A DNA stretch of 64,000 nt from Prevotella herbatica (GCF_017347605.1 NZ_AP024484.1:868001-932000), one strand, 5' to 3'. Positions 54,221-64,000 are shown, counted from the first letter of the stretch. Translations and numbers: made by a program. The notes: a model not told the origin generated them from the sequence alone.

Positions 54221-55621
54221 CTATTTAGCACCACCGCCAAGAGCATAATACAGATTCACAACAGCCTGCATCTTATAAAAATCATCGGCAACTTTTGACA
54301 ATTCTACATTGAGCAGACTACTCTGTGCCGTTATAACTTCTAGATACGTACTTCCAGCACTTGCCATAAGAGACTTCGTATCCTCAACATTCTGTTTTAA
54401 GACTTCAATCTGCTTTGACTCAATTGTTGATTTCTCGGCAGAAGAGTTATAAAGTACGAGTGCATTACTAACTTCACTACCTGCTGTAAGAATAGAATTC
54501 TGCCATGTATTATATGCTTGCTGATATTGAGCCTTTGCTACCTTTAAACCAGCAACGAGCTTACCATTTTGGAATATAGGCTGAGTAAGAGACCCCACAG
54601 CTGTGAGCAACAAATTACCTGGATTTACGATTCCCATACCACTATTATTAGTGAATGCTCCGCTAGCATTGATATTTAATGCTGGATAAAAACGACTTCG
54701 TGCTGTCTCTATATTATAGAAACATTGAGCAAGTTTCATCTCAGCAGAATGAACATCAGCACGGTTGTTAAGCAACTGTACTCCAATTCCAGTAGAGAAG
54801 TTTGCAGGAAGACTCTGTTCGTCAATTTTTCCTCGGCTTATACTCTGAACCTGTTGTCCTAAAAGTAAAGACAAAGAATTCTCGGTTTCACGAATCTGTC
54901 GCTTAATGTCAGTTTTTTGAGTAAGAACAGAATAGTAATTAGATTCTGCCCTCTGTACTGCTGTAGAACGGACACCAATCACAGAATTCTTCTGCAATTT
55001 CATTATATCCCAAGTATTCTTTGTAAGTCCTTCCATGTCGTTGACAATTTCGAGTTGCTTGTCAAGCATAAGAAGTGAATAATACATATTGGCGATATTG
55101 GCAATGAGGTTAGTTTGCACTGACACCTGATAATCTTTGCTCTGAAGTAGAGCTACCTGAGCAGAACGCTTAGACGACAATAGGTTTCCAAAGAGGTCAG
55201 CACTCCAACTTGCATTTATTGGCAAACTGTAAATTTTAGTAGCCTTTCCACCATCCCATGAAGAAATAGTTCCCTGTGGAGAGAATGTAAAAGAAGGTAG
55301 GAATGCTAATTTTGCAGACTTTAACTGAGCCTCTGCCATCTGAACGTTCAAAGCTGCATTAAGAAGGTTGGTATTGTGAGCCAGACCTGTCTCTATCAAT
55401 GATTGCAGATGCGAATCAGTAAACACACTGCGCCAAGGAATATTTGCGAAACTTGTTGTGTCACGAGCAGCGAGAGAATCACTGTCAGACACGGCATCTC
55501 GCATGATGGCACTTGTGTTTATATCTGGACGCTCATACTTTCCATACAAGCTCTTACAGCCACTCAACGTGAGTGCTGCAAGACCAAGTAGTACAATACT
55601 GTTATATTTATTTTTTATCAT
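54221..55621 (-). CDS. TolC/OprM-type outer-membrane efflux lipoprotein
   Basis: A 466-residue channel of an RND tripartite pump. I place the start at MIKNKYNSIVLLGLAALTLS (55621) rather than 52 codons upstream, because this gives a lipoprotein signal ending at SGC and avoids overlap with the pump gene. Two outer-membrane efflux repeats are visible (SLIETGLAHNTNLLNAALNV, QMAEAQLKSAKLAFLPSFTF; RADVHSAEMKLAQCFYNIET, ARSRFYPALNINASGAF). It follows the pump by 10 bases. Confidence 0.93.
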   Translation of the reverse strand: MIKNKYNSIVLLGLAALTLSGCKSLYGKYERPDINTSAIMRDAVSDSDSLAARDTTSFANIPWRSVFTDSHLQSLIETGLAHNTNLLNAALNVQMAEAQLKSAKLAFLPSFTFSPQGTISSWDGGKATKIYSLPINASWSADLFGNLLSSKRSAQVALLQSKDYQVSVQTNLIANIANMYYSLLMLDKQLEIVNDMEGLTKNTWDIMKLQKNSVIGVRSTAVQRAESNYYSVLTQKTDIKRQIRETENSLSLLLGQQVQSISRGKIDEQSLPANFSTGIGVQLLNNRADVHSAEMKLAQCFYNIETARSRFYPALNINASGAFTNNSGMGIVNPGNLLLTAVGSLTQPIFQNGKLVAGLKVAKAQYQQAYNTWQNSILTAGSEVSNALVLYNSSAEKSTIESKQIEVLKQNVEDTKSLMASAGSTYLEVITAQSSLLNVELSKVADDFYKMQAVVNLYYALGGGAK

Positions 55622-55631
55622 ACTGATTCTT

Positions 55632-58600
55632 CTAGTTTTTTGGTGAAACCGTTGACTTAGCATTTGCATACTGTGCCAGTTCAGAAGCAGCCTCAGCATT
55701 CTCCTCATCCTCAAACTTGAGCGGAGTGAGCTTCTCTTGCAACCACTGGAATACGGTAAACAAAGCAGGAACGACAAACACCTGACATAATGTACCTATA
55801 AACATACCTCCAATTGCGGCGGCACCCAAAGTTTGGTTACCATTCTTACCAACACCGGAAGCAAACATTAACGGAAGCAAACCTACAACCATTGCGAGAG
55901 ATGTCATTAGGATTGGTCGCAAACGTGCTCCAGCTCCAAGGATAGCTGAATATTTTATAGCCATACCTGTGCGTCGTCGTTCAAGAGCAAACTGCACGAT
56001 AAGTATAGCATTCTTTGCTAACAGACCGATAAGCATAATTAGCGATATCTGCATATAGATATCATTGGAATGACCGAATATCAATGTAAAAATAAACGCT
56101 CCAGCCAATCCAAACGGTATTGAAAGAATTACAGCCAACGGAAGAATGTAACTTTCATACTGCGCACTAAGAATCAAGTAAACGAATACAATACAAAGTA
56201 CGAATATCAATGCCGTAGAATTACTACTTTCTGCCTCAGAACGAGTCAAACCCGAATAGTCATAACTATAGCCCTCGGGAAGAGTATTTTCTGATACTTC
56301 CTTAATTGCTTGCATAGCCTGACCTGAAGAATAACCTGTCTGTGGAGTAACGCTCACATTGATTGATGTAAACAGGTTGAAACGTGATATATTTGAAGGT
56401 CCATATATACGGCGCAACTTAACAAACTCACTTACAGGAGACATTCCTGTAGGAGTTCTTATATAGATATTGCTAAGTCCGTCAGGGCGCATTCTACTTG
56501 CAACATCACCCTGAATCATTACACGATACAGTTTACCGAAAGCATTGAAGTTTGACGCATAGAGACCACCATAATATCCTTGCAATGTTGTCAACACATC
56601 AGAAGGAGCTATTCCTGCCTGTTTTGTCTTTGCAACATCTACATCCACCATATACTGAGGATAGTTAGGATTATACGAAGTCTGAGCCATCTGTATCTCT
56701 GGTCGCTTATTGAGTTCGGCAATGAAGTCCTTAGTTACATTATAGAACTTAACAATACTTCCACCAGTCTTATCCTGCATAGACAAAGTAACACCGTTCT
56801 GCATAGAGAAACCTGGAATCATTGGAGGACCGAAAGCTAATATCTGAGCATCCTTTATCGTTGCCGTCTGCTTATAAATCATACCAAGAACAGACGTATT
56901 TTCGAGAGGGTTCACAAACAATGCCATTACATCGGCATTTTTGATTGCATTCTCTATACGAGTCGTGAAACTTCCCGAACGTTCCTCAAACGATTTCAGT
57001 TTAATAATGAATGTAGCCTGATCTGAACCTTGTCCAGCGATGAAGTTATATCCTAAGATTGACTCACGGCGCTTAATAGCAGGGTTATTGGCTAGCATTT
57101 TATCAACCTGAGCAACAATTTGCTTAGTACGTTCCTGACTTGTTCCTGGTGCAGCAGATATTGTAACAAACAGAGTTCCAGTATCCTCATCAGGTACAAG
57201 ACCAGTCTTAGTTGTAGCCATTGTTATAACTAAAGCAGCAATACCTAATACGACAGCTCCACCAACAATCAAATAATGGTTGATAATCCATTGTACACCT
57301 TTCTTATACTTACTTGTAATCTTATCAAACTGATGATTGAATCCGTCATGGAAACGGGTTACGAACGTTGTCTTCTTTTCGCTATGCTCATCATCCTCAT
57401 GAGGTTTCAGGAACATTGCACAAAGTGCAGGAGAAAGTGTAAGGGCGTTAAGGGAAGAAATCACGATAGAAATAGCCATCGTAACACCAAACTCACGATA
57501 GAAAGTTCCAGAAGTTCCACCCATGAAAGATACAGGCACAAACACAGCAGCCATTACCAATGTGATTGATATGATAGCTCCAGAAATCTCATTCATGGCA
57601 TCAATAGATGCAGCGAGTGCACTCTTATAACCTTGGTCCAACTTGGCATGAACCGCCTCCACAACGACTATAGCATCATCCACCACTATGGCTATCGCAA
57701 GCAGCAAGGCGGACAGTGTCAGTAAGTTGACGGAGAATCCAAATACCCATAGGAAGAAGAACGTACCTATCAACGCAACAGGAACCGCAATCATTGGTAT
57801 CAATGTTGAACGGAAATCCTGAAGGAATATATAAACCACAAGGAACACAAGTGCCAATGTGATAAACAACGTGAATACAACTTCATGGATTGAAGCGAAC
57901 AAGAATTCGGTTACATCCTGCTCAATAGTATATTCCAGTCCTGGTGGGAAACTTTTCTTTGCCTCTTCCAAAGTTTTCTTTACATCAGAAGCAATCTGAG
58001 TTGCATTAGAGCCGGCAATCTGATTAACCATACCAAGTACGGCTGGATGTCCATTGTTTAGAAGGTTTACATTATACTGTAATCCGCCAAGTTCTACCTT
58101 TGCTACATCTCCCAACTTTAATGTTTGACCATTAGTTGTACTAGATATGATGATATTTTCATAATCAGGGATTGTCTTCAAACGTCCCTTATAGCGAAGA
58201 ACATACTCATAAGCCATATCGCTATTCTCACCAAATTTACCTGGCGCAGCCTCAATATTCTGTCCTTCAAGAGCTTTTGTTATGTCAGAAGGAATAAGTC
58301 CATACTGTTTCATCTTATCTGGCTTAAGCCAAATACGCATAGAATAAGTACGAGTACCCGGGGTCTGAATGTCACCTACACCATTGATACGTTTCAACTG
58401 AGGTATAACGTTGATAAGTGCATAATTGGTAACAAACTGGTCATCGTAGCGACCGTCCTCTGTAGTAAGAGAGAACATTATAACGTTTGATGACTGACGT
58501 TTAGACACCGTCACACCAGCACGAGTAACCTCGGCAGGCAACAAAGCCTGAGCCTGCTGAACACGGTTCTGTACATTCACCTGTGCCATATTGGCGTCGG

Positions 58601-58895
58601 ATCCCTGCTTGAAATACACAGTAATCGAAGCCATACCATCATTGGTGGCTGAAGATGTCATGTAGGTCATATTCTCAACACCATTGATACTCTCTTCAAG
58701 AGGAGTAACAACGGAGTTAAGCACCGTCTGAGCGTCAGCACCAGTATAAGTGGTCATAACGGAAATAGTAGGCGGCGCGATATCCGGATACTGCTCTACT
58801 GGCAGTGATATCAATCCTATAGTGCCCAACAATACAAACAAGATGGAAATCACCGTTGAAAGTACTGGGCGCTTTATAAAGTTAGTTAATGTCAT
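55632..58895 (-). CDS. RND-family inner-membrane efflux pump (HAE1 type)
   Basis: A 1087-residue proton-driven drug-efflux permease of the AcrB/MexB type. It starts MTLTNFIKRPVLSTVISILF and has LISLPVEQYPDIAPPTISVM, the porter-domain QNRVQQAQALLPAEVTRAGV, the proton-relay region LLALAIVVDDAIVVVEAVHA with paired Asp in transmembrane helix 4, and the second half AILIVQFALERRRTGM. The C-terminal tail is long and charged. The preceding adaptor gene is interrupted, so the pump may lack its partner unless another adaptor substitutes. Confidence 0.96.
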   Translation of the reverse strand: MTLTNFIKRPVLSTVISILFVLLGTIGLISLPVEQYPDIAPPTISVMTTYTGADAQTVLNSVVTPLEESINGVENMTYMTSSATNDGMASITVYFKQGSDANMAQVNVQNRVQQAQALLPAEVTRAGVTVSKRQSSNVIMFSLTTEDGRYDDQFVTNYALINVIPQLKRINGVGDIQTPGTRTYSMRIWLKPDKMKQYGLIPSDITKALEGQNIEAAPGKFGENSDMAYEYVLRYKGRLKTIPDYENIIISSTTNGQTLKLGDVAKVELGGLQYNVNLLNNGHPAVLGMVNQIAGSNATQIASDVKKTLEEAKKSFPPGLEYTIEQDVTEFLFASIHEVVFTLFITLALVFLVVYIFLQDFRSTLIPMIAVPVALIGTFFFLWVFGFSVNLLTLSALLLAIAIVVDDAIVVVEAVHAKLDQGYKSALAASIDAMNEISGAIISITLVMAAVFVPVSFMGGTSGTFYREFGVTMAISIVISSLNALTLSPALCAMFLKPHEDDEHSEKKTTFVTRFHDGFNHQFDKITSKYKKGVQWIINHYLIVGGAVVLGIAALVITMATTKTGLVPDEDTGTLFVTISAAPGTSQERTKQIVAQVDKMLANNPAIKRRESILGYNFIAGQGSDQATFIIKLKSFEERSGSFTTRIENAIKNADVMALFVNPLENTSVLGMIYKQTATIKDAQILAFGPPMIPGFSMQNGVTLSMQDKTGGSIVKFYNVTKDFIAELNKRPEIQMAQTSYNPNYPQYMVDVDVAKTKQAGIAPSDVLTTLQGYYGGLYASNFNAFGKLYRVMIQGDVASRMRPDGLSNIYIRTPTGMSPVSEFVKLRRIYGPSNISRFNLFTSINVSVTPQTGYSSGQAMQAIKEVSENTLPEGYSYDYSGLTRSEAESSNSTALIFVLCIVFVYLILSAQYESYILPLAVILSIPFGLAGAFIFTLIFGHSNDIYMQISLIMLIGLLAKNAILIVQFALERRRTGMAIKYSAILGAGARLRPILMTSLAMVVGLLPLMFASGVGKNGNQTLGAAAIGGMFIGTLCQVFVVPALFTVFQWLQEKLTPLKFEDEENAEAASELAQYANAKSTVSPKN

Positions 58896-58921
58896 ATATA
58901 ACTATTCTCTTTTTATTGTTT

Positions 58922-60121
58922 TTACTTGCCTTTCATAACACCAACAAATCCCTTTGCTGTACTCTGCTTTGCAGCGAGTTTAGCAGCATCGTCGATTTTC
59001 TTCTCATACTGAGCTTCTGTGATAGGCTTTATCTTCATACCGTCAGAAAGTTTGGCAATACCCTTTGTTACAATGCGGTCACCAACGCTTAATCCAGATG
59101 TTACAATATAAGTTTTTCCATCGTTCTGAGGATTGACAGTAATTTCAGTGTATTTCACTTTATTATCAGCTCCCAACTTATATACGAATATCTTATCCTG
59201 AACTTCAGAACATGCTTCTTGAGGAACTTTTATTGCATGGCTATCATCTGTAGGAATTACAATCTGTCCTGCGCCACCACTCTTTAGAAGTTTCTCAGGA
59301 TTAGTAAAATGTGCAATAAGTGAAACTGAGCCTGTTGTTGGATCAATAACACCACTCATCTTTACAACTTTTCCTGGATGATTATATACAGTTCCGTCAG
59401 CCTACTGTAGTTTTACGATCGGCATAGAAGAAATTGCTGCACTTACACTTCCTGCTGTTTTTGTCAAATTAAGTATCTCACTTTCAGACATAGAGAAGAA
59501 TACTTCCATAGTACTAATATTAGATACTGTTGTAAGTGGTTGTGCATTAGATGAACTAACCAAAGCACCAACCTTGAAAGGAAGACTTCCAACTACACCA
59601 TTTGAAGGACTCTTCACCTGACACCAACTTAGAGTTTCTCTTGCTGAAGCCAAAGATGCCAGAGCCTGAGCTACAGAAGCTCTTGCTGTAGCATAAGAAT
59701 TCTGTGCAGTAGATAATTCATACTGTCCAATAACGTTCTTTGCAAAAAGTTTCTTATTATTTTCATAAGTGAGTCTTGCTGTGTTCAGTTGAGCACGTGC
59801 AGTATTTACAACAGCCTGCGCCTGACGAACAGTAGCACGATATGTCTCACTGTCAATTGTAAACAATACTTGACCAGCAGACACAGTCTGTCCTTCATGT
59901 ACGTAAACATTAGTAATAAAACCAGAAACCTTTGGACGAACTTCGACATCCTGAATACCTTTAATAGTGGCTGGATAAGTAGTCTGTAATGATGCATCTG
60001 AAGCACCTACTGAAACTACGGCAAACTCATCATCTCCAAACTTTGGCATACCACCACCCCCACTACATGCTGTGAGAGAACTTGCGATTGCCAGAATAAA
60101 TAAACAATTCTTAATCTTCAT
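58922..60121 (-). pseudogene. RND efflux periplasmic adaptor, interrupted by an in-frame amber codon
   Basis: The gene starts as a MexA/AcrA-type lipoprotein (LFILAIASSLTAC, Cys 19) with the lipoyl domain (VEVRPKVSGFITNVYVHEGQ) and coiled hairpin. At complement 59402-59404 a TAG ends it after SMPIVKLQ, residue 239. The same frame continues as ADGTVYNHPGKVVKMSGVID and on to the normal C-terminus (SGLSVGDRIVTKGIAKLSDG), 399 codons in all. One base change (for example TTG to TAG) explains the break. An internal ATG at 59359 could start only a C-terminal fragment. Sequencing or assembly error must be considered. Confidence 0.85.
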
Positions 60122-60220
60122 ACCTATTTTTACAATTAAATTTATACATAGTTAATAATATAATGAAACATTAAACATGAGACATAGAAAACTTTAGCCC
60201 TCTTCTTAGTTTTGTTTTTG

Positions 60221-60228
60221 CAAAAGTA
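60221..60228 (-). promoter_or_regulatory. possible -7 element of the RND efflux operon
   Basis: TACTTTTG on the minus strand fits TAnnTTTG and would give a leader of about 90 bases before the adaptor ATG at 60121. No -33 TTTG is visible at the expected distance. Confidence 0.35.
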
Positions 60229-60322
60229 ATAATAAATCAGTAACTATATCTTTACTGGCATGCACTTTTAACAATAATTAGTTTGAACAGTATCTAACAG
60301 AAAGATATTTTATCAATTATAC

Positions 60323-60363
60323 GAAAAATCCGAGTAATTCGTCAAATCGGATTACTCGGATTT
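60323..60363 (-). terminator. intrinsic terminator after the CCA-transferase gene
   Basis: AAATCCGAGTAATTCG (60326-60341) pairs with CGGATTACTCGGATTT (60348-60363) over 16 positions with one G-U pair and loop TCAAAT. Read on the minus strand the stem ends in TTTTTCGTATAAT. It lies about 20 bases past the stop. Confidence 0.85.
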
Positions 60364-60383
60364 CTATTATAACAAAGAATAAG

Positions 60384-61832
60384 TTACACTAACCCCATGC
60401 TCTTTGCTTTATGCATAAGCAACTTCATCAAAGATTCGCGTTCATTCTCTACCTTATTATCAAGTACAGCATCTTTAAGGGTCTGTTTCAACGCTCCGAC
60501 TTCACGACACGGAGTCAGATGGAATATCTCCATGATTTCATTTCCATCTATGCAAGGTTGCAACAACCGTTTGTAATCGCGTTCCTTAAGATCTGCTAGT
60601 TTTTCACGTACGCTACGGAAGTTATCAAGGAAACGCTGTTTCCTTACTTGATTTTTACTTGTAATATCTGCTTCGCAGAGAGTCATGAGATCGTCAATAT
60701 CATCACCTGCATCATTCATAAGCCTGCGCACAGCACTATCCGTTACTTCATCATCCGAGATAACTATAGGACGCATATGAAGATCAACCATTTTTTGAAC
60801 ATATTTCATCTTCATATCCATCGGTAATTTCATACGACGAAAAATTCCAGGAATCATCTTAGCACCTACATAATTATGATTATGGAAAGTCCATCCTGCA
60901 ACATTATCCCACCGCTTACTACGAGGTTTACCAATATCATGTAACAATGCTGCCCAACGTAGCCACAGCATCATCTCACCATCATCATCTGATGCAATCT
61001 GCGACTTACATACATTATCAAGCACCTCTAAAGTATGATAAAAATTATTCTTATGCGCCTTCCCATTTCTCGTTTCAACCAAATCTAACATTGATAGTTC
61101 TGGTAAAATCAATTGTAGCAAGCCACACCTCTGAAGATCAACGAATCCCTTACTTGGCGCATTAGTGAGCATTATTTTGTTGAGTTCATCAGCTATTCGC
61201 TCACCACTTATTATTTTTATCCTATGAGCATTACGCTCAAGAGCTTCAAATGTCTCATCATTAATGATAAAATTCAACTGAGTAGCAAACCTTACACAAC
61301 GCATCATTCGAAGTGGATCATCAGAAAAAGTTATGTCAGGATCAAGCGGGGTGCGAATGATACCGTCTTCCATATCCAGAATACCGTCAAACGGATCAAC
61401 AAGTTCACCGAAGCGTTCCTTGTTAAGACAAACAGCAAGGGCATTTATTGTGAAATCCCTCCTATTTTGATCATCTTCCAATGTTCCATCCTCAACATGC
61501 GGCTTGCGAGAATCATGACTATAGCTCTCTTTTCTTGCACCAACAAATTCAACTTCTACACCACGGTATTTCACTTGAGCCGTCCCGAAATTACGAAACA
61601 CGGAAAGATGAGCTTTCTTTCCAAATAGATTTTTTAATTCGGTAGCAACGCGAATACCACTTCCAACTACGACAACATCAATATCATTAGATGGTCTCTC
61701 AAGGAAGAGATCTCTCACATATCCACCCACGACATAGCATTCCAATCCCAAAGAATCGGCTGCTTCTGAGATTTTATGAAAGATATCCTTATCTAGTAGT
61801 TTTGCCAAATCGGCATTTGTAATATTTCTCAT
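60384..61832 (-). CDS. CCA tRNA nucleotidyltransferase with HD domain
   Basis: A 482-residue polymerase-beta-like nucleotidyltransferase that adds or repairs the tRNA 3' CCA end. It has the signature YVVGGYVRDLFLERPSNDID (metal-binding DID), DFTINALAV, the nucleotide-choice region DPLRMMRCVRFATQL, and an HD phosphohydrolase domain (RWAALLHDIGKPRSKR, FHNHNYVGAK). The length and HD fusion are usual for Bacteroidetes. A -7 element TATCTTTG lies 39 bases upstream. Confidence 0.93.
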   Translation of the reverse strand: MRNITNADLAKLLDKDIFHKISEAADSLGLECYVVGGYVRDLFLERPSNDIDVVVVGSGIRVATELKNLFGKKAHLSVFRNFGTAQVKYRGVEVEFVGARKESYSHDSRKPHVEDGTLEDDQNRRDFTINALAVCLNKERFGELVDPFDGILDMEDGIIRTPLDPDITFSDDPLRMMRCVRFATQLNFIINDETFEALERNAHRIKIISGERIADELNKIMLTNAPSKGFVDLQRCGLLQLILPELSMLDLVETRNGKAHKNNFYHTLEVLDNVCKSQIASDDDGEMMLWLRWAALLHDIGKPRSKRWDNVAGWTFHNHNYVGAKMIPGIFRRMKLPMDMKMKYVQKMVDLHMRPIVISDDEVTDSAVRRLMNDAGDDIDDLMTLCEADITSKNQVRKQRFLDNFRSVREKLADLKERDYKRLLQPCIDGNEIMEIFHLTPCREVGALKQTLKDAVLDNKVENERESLMKLLMHKAKSMGLV

Positions 61833-61870
61833 TGTTACTTAATTTCTCTTAACTTGCTCTAAATTGCGTG

Positions 61871-61878
61871 CAAAGATA
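61871..61878 (-). promoter_or_regulatory. -7 element of the CCA-transferase gene
   Basis: TATCTTTG on the minus strand, exact TAnnTTTG match, 38 bases before the ATG at 61832. No TTTG is seen 19-21 bases upstream. Confidence 0.45.
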
Positions 61879-61934
61879 CTAAATTTTAATGTCAGAATAT
61901 GCAAGTTAAGTTAGTTTTTTATATTTTTGCACTC

Positions 61935-62342
61935 ATGAAGAAGTATTTTTGGCTTTTTGCGCTTACAGCTATTATATGCAGCTGTGCCGAAACTCAAGAC
62001 GAGAAGGCAACACCATTGATGTCTGACATAGAATCACTCTATGGTTCAGGTCAATACAAGCAAACATTAGACTCAATAATGTCGTTGAGGAAGAATTATC
62101 CTGAAGCGATAGAAACACGTAAGCGTGCCTTGAAAATATGGCAAAACGCATCATTGAAGATGGCCCAACAAGACATCGCACGCACAGATTCTGCACTTCA
62201 GGCAACACTAAAGGCTATTTCTTCGACTGGCAATATCGGAAAAAGAAATATGCTGGGCGTGAAACGTGACTCTCTGAAAGCAAGATATGAAGCAATGTGC
62301 GGCGTAGTGAGAATGATTCATTATCGCCAAAGTATGAAATGA
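61935..62342 (+). CDS. small lipoprotein of unknown function
   Basis: A 135-residue lipoprotein. The start MKKYFWLFALTAIICSCAET is chosen because the signal peptide and lipobox (Cys 17) begin here, 36 bases after an earlier possible start. The mature part is mostly helical and rich in Lys and Gln (IESLYGSGQYKQTLDSIMSL, ALQATLKAISSTGNIGKRNM). It has the look of a TPR-adjacent lipoprotein common in Bacteroidales but no known motif. TATTTTTG at 61922-61929 is very close to the start and may be fortuitous. Confidence 0.68.
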   Translation: MKKYFWLFALTAIICSCAETQDEKATPLMSDIESLYGSGQYKQTLDSIMSLRKNYPEAIETRKRALKIWQNASLKMAQQDIARTDSALQATLKAISSTGNIGKRNMLGVKRDSLKARYEAMCGVVRMIHYRQSMK

Positions 62343-62421
62343 CATTATCTAAAGCATAAGCCAAAAAATTTGGTGAATTCATTATTAATAAGTAACTTTG
62401 CATCGCAAAGTTTTAAGGCTT

Positions 62422-62964
62422 ATGAGCAATTTGAATACAGAGAAACAGTTTGAGAATGTGATGAAAGAATGTCGTGAACTCTTCAGCAAGAAGTTACACG
62501 ACTATGGTGCTTCATGGCGCATATTGCGACCGTCGTCACTTACAGACCAACTGTTTATTAAGGCAAAACGTATACGTTCACTGGAGATCAAAAAAGAATC
62601 TTTAGTCGGTGAAGGTATACGTCCTGAATTTATAGCACTTATCAATTACGGAATAATAGGATTAATCCAACTCGAAAAAGGATTCGTTGACTCTGTTGAC
62701 ATGACAGTGAGCGAAGCCATGACGTTGTATGACAGACATGCCAAGGAAGCTTTGGAACTGATGCTTAAAAAGAATCATGACTATGACGAGGCTTGGCGCT
62801 CTATGAGAATCAGCAGCTACACTGATTTCATACTAACAAAAATAGAGAGAGTTAAGGAGATTGAGGATATTAACGGAGAAACTCTTGTTTCAGAAGGCAT
62901 TGATTCCAACTACATGGATATTATAAACTATGCGGTATTTGGCGCAATAAAACTGAATGGATAA
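62422..62964 (+). CDS. DUF1599 domain protein with internal duplication
   Basis: A 180-residue protein starting MSNLNTEKQFENVMKECREL. The domain occurs twice: KKLHDYGASWRILRPSSLTD ... LVGEGIRPEFIALINYGIIG, then KNHDYDEAWRSMRISSYTD ... LVSEGIDSNYMDIINYAVFG. Each half has the HDY.-.-W pattern and a closing helix. DUF1599 resembles nucleotide-binding MazG-like folds but activity is not established. The next gene overlaps its end by 8 bases. Confidence 0.85.
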   Translation: MSNLNTEKQFENVMKECRELFSKKLHDYGASWRILRPSSLTDQLFIKAKRIRSLEIKKESLVGEGIRPEFIALINYGIIGLIQLEKGFVDSVDMTVSEAMTLYDRHAKEALELMLKKNHDYDEAWRSMRISSYTDFILTKIERVKEIEDINGETLVSEGIDSNYMDIINYAVFGAIKLNG

Positions 62965-64000
62965 AAGTAGCACATATATTTCTACCAAAGCACGATTTAT
63001 CGGAATACTGGTAAATTTATGCAGATTTGTATTGGCATTTACTTTCATATTCTCGGGGTATGTAAAGGCTATTGATCCAATAGGCACACAGTACAAGCTG
63101 CAAGACTATCTTGGTGCCGTAGGAATGGCGGGCGTTATGCCTGACTGGGTTACGCTAATTACATCAGTGGCTATAGCCGGGTTGGAATTCTCATTGGGAA
63201 TATTCATGTTGTTTGCCATAAGGCGTAGAATATGCTCTAAAATAATATTGGTATTCATGTGCGCTATGACTGCCATTACTATATGGTTGACGATAGCAAA
63301 TCCAATAAAAGACTGCGGATGTTTCGGTGATGCCATCAAACTGACCAACATACAATCACTGATAAAAAACATTATTCTCTTTGTATGTGCTGTAACAGTG
63401 GTATGGAAGCCACTATCTATGGTGAGATTTATATCTAAGAGTACACAATGGATAGTAATCAACTATACCATATTGTTTATTCTGTTGAGCAGTGGCTACA
63501 GTTTGTATTATTTGCCACAATTTGATTTCAGACCTTATCACATAGGTGCCAGCATACGCGATGGGATGACAATTCCCAAGGGAGCTAAACAACCTAAGTT
63601 TGAGACTTCATTTATATTGGAGAAAAACGGGGTTCAAAAGGAGTTTTCGCTTGACAACTATCCAGACTCTACATGGAAGTTCGTAGACAGCAAGACTGTA
63701 CAGATCTCAGAAGGATACATTCCACCAATACATGATTTCTCTATTGAGGATAAAAATACAGGGGAAGATATCACAAAAAAAGTACTGGACTATAAAGGAT
63801 ATATATTCCTACTAATAGCTCCACATCTTGAACAAGCAGATGATTCCAACTTTGGCGACATAGACCAGATATACGAATATGCTCAACAACAAAACGTGCA
63901 ATTCTATTGTCTGACAGCAAGTAACGACAAGCCAATAAAAAGGTGGATAGACATCACTGGGGCAGAATATCCTTTCTGTACAACAGACGAGACCACCCTT
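62957..64000 (+). CDS. BT_3928-like DoxX-type membrane protein (3' end outside window)
   Basis: Starts MDKSSTYISTKARFIGILVN 8 bases inside the DUF1599 stop and stays open to the window edge, 348 codons so far. The first about 165 residues form a DoxX-like four-helix membrane part (FTFIFSGYVKAIDPIGTQYK, CGCFGDAIKL). The rest is a soluble domain with ATP- or thioredoxin-like appearance (YIFLLIAPHLEQADDSNFGD). The CGCFG motif and genomic position next to DUF1599 fit the BT_3928 family found in Bacteroidales. Confidence 0.8.
   Translation, partial: MDKSSTYISTKARFIGILVNLCRFVLAFTFIFSGYVKAIDPIGTQYKLQDYLGAVGMAGVMPDWVTLITSVAIAGLEFSLGIFMLFAIRRRICSKIILVFMCAMTAITIWLTIANPIKDCGCFGDAIKLTNIQSLIKNIILFVCAVTVVWKPLSMVRFISKSTQWIVINYTILFILLSSGYSLYYLPQFDFRPYHIGASIRDGMTIPKGAKQPKFETSFILEKNGVQKEFSLDNYPDSTWKFVDSKTVQISEGYIPPIHDFSIEDKNTGEDITKKVLDYKGYIFLLIAPHLEQADDSNFGDIDQIYEYAQQQNVQFYCLTASNDKPIKRWIDITGAEYPFCTTDETTL

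Noticed and set aside
53323..54298. Plus-strand frames opposite lpxA and the TolC gene
   Set aside because: They lack recognisable protein character and lie antisense to well-supported genes.
55622..55777. N-terminal extension of the TolC-type protein
   Set aside because: The 52 extra residues are an out-of-frame reading of the pump gene end; the lipoprotein signal starts at 55621.

Overview
The window is AT-rich Bacteroidales DNA, most like Prevotella/Segatella. The grounds are a complete SusC/SusD polysaccharide-utilisation locus with a hybrid two-component sensor, FimA/Mfa-type fimbriae, Bacteroidetes-style promoters (TTTG about 19 bases before TAnnTTTG), gene starts without clear Shine-Dalgarno sites, and many MKK-type secreted lipoproteins. 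Placement below order level is inference.

Layout. 1-3602: an ethanolamine permease (cut by the window edge) with EutB and EutC, overlapping and on the + strand, followed by an IS982-type transposase relic. 4043-7562 (-): a MarR regulator with a thioredoxin-like lipoprotein and a palindromic operator in their promoter, an alpha/beta hydrolase and a CoA-transferase. 7911-10469 (+): a surface-repeat/DUF3943 protein. 10767-19488 (-): a fimbrial locus in the order tyrosine recombinase, invertible promoter, DUF3575, DUF3868, two fimbrillins, Mfa2/FimB-like anchor and a tip protein. The tip protein ends in a C-type-lectin variable region of diversity-generating-retroelement (DGR) type, followed by a broken avd-like gene. 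The invertible segment (18228-18506) reads as OFF: its promoter points away from the fimbrial genes and into a terminator that exists only in this orientation.

19679-20980 is a non-coding element with terminal inverted repeats and an internal array of 17 short palindromes. A second, decayed relative lies at about 34531-35618. 21019-24932 holds small secreted and beta-barrel proteins and the fluoride channel CrcB with a DUF190 partner.

24954-32265 (-) is a glycosidase operon (GH43, GH43, GH31, GH97). 35690-52858 (-) is the core locus (sensor, IPT/NHL lipoprotein, SusC, SusD, DUF1735-type lipoprotein, MG2-like protein, GH43). MutY, a hypothetical protein and the second non-coding element lie between the two. 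Together the genes suggest use of a hemicellulose such as arabinoxylan or xyloglucan. 53338-60121 (-) is an RND efflux operon whose adaptor gene is broken by one in-frame amber codon, followed by lpxA. 60384-64000 holds a CCA-adding-type nucleotidyltransferase and, divergently, a lipoprotein, a DUF1599 protein and a partial DoxX-type membrane protein.

The most notable signals are the fimbrial promoter switch with its orientation-dependent terminator, the DGR-type tip adhesin beside a dead avd relic, and the paired non-coding elements with palindrome and 22-bp arrays. All calls come from reading the sequence; no database search was run.
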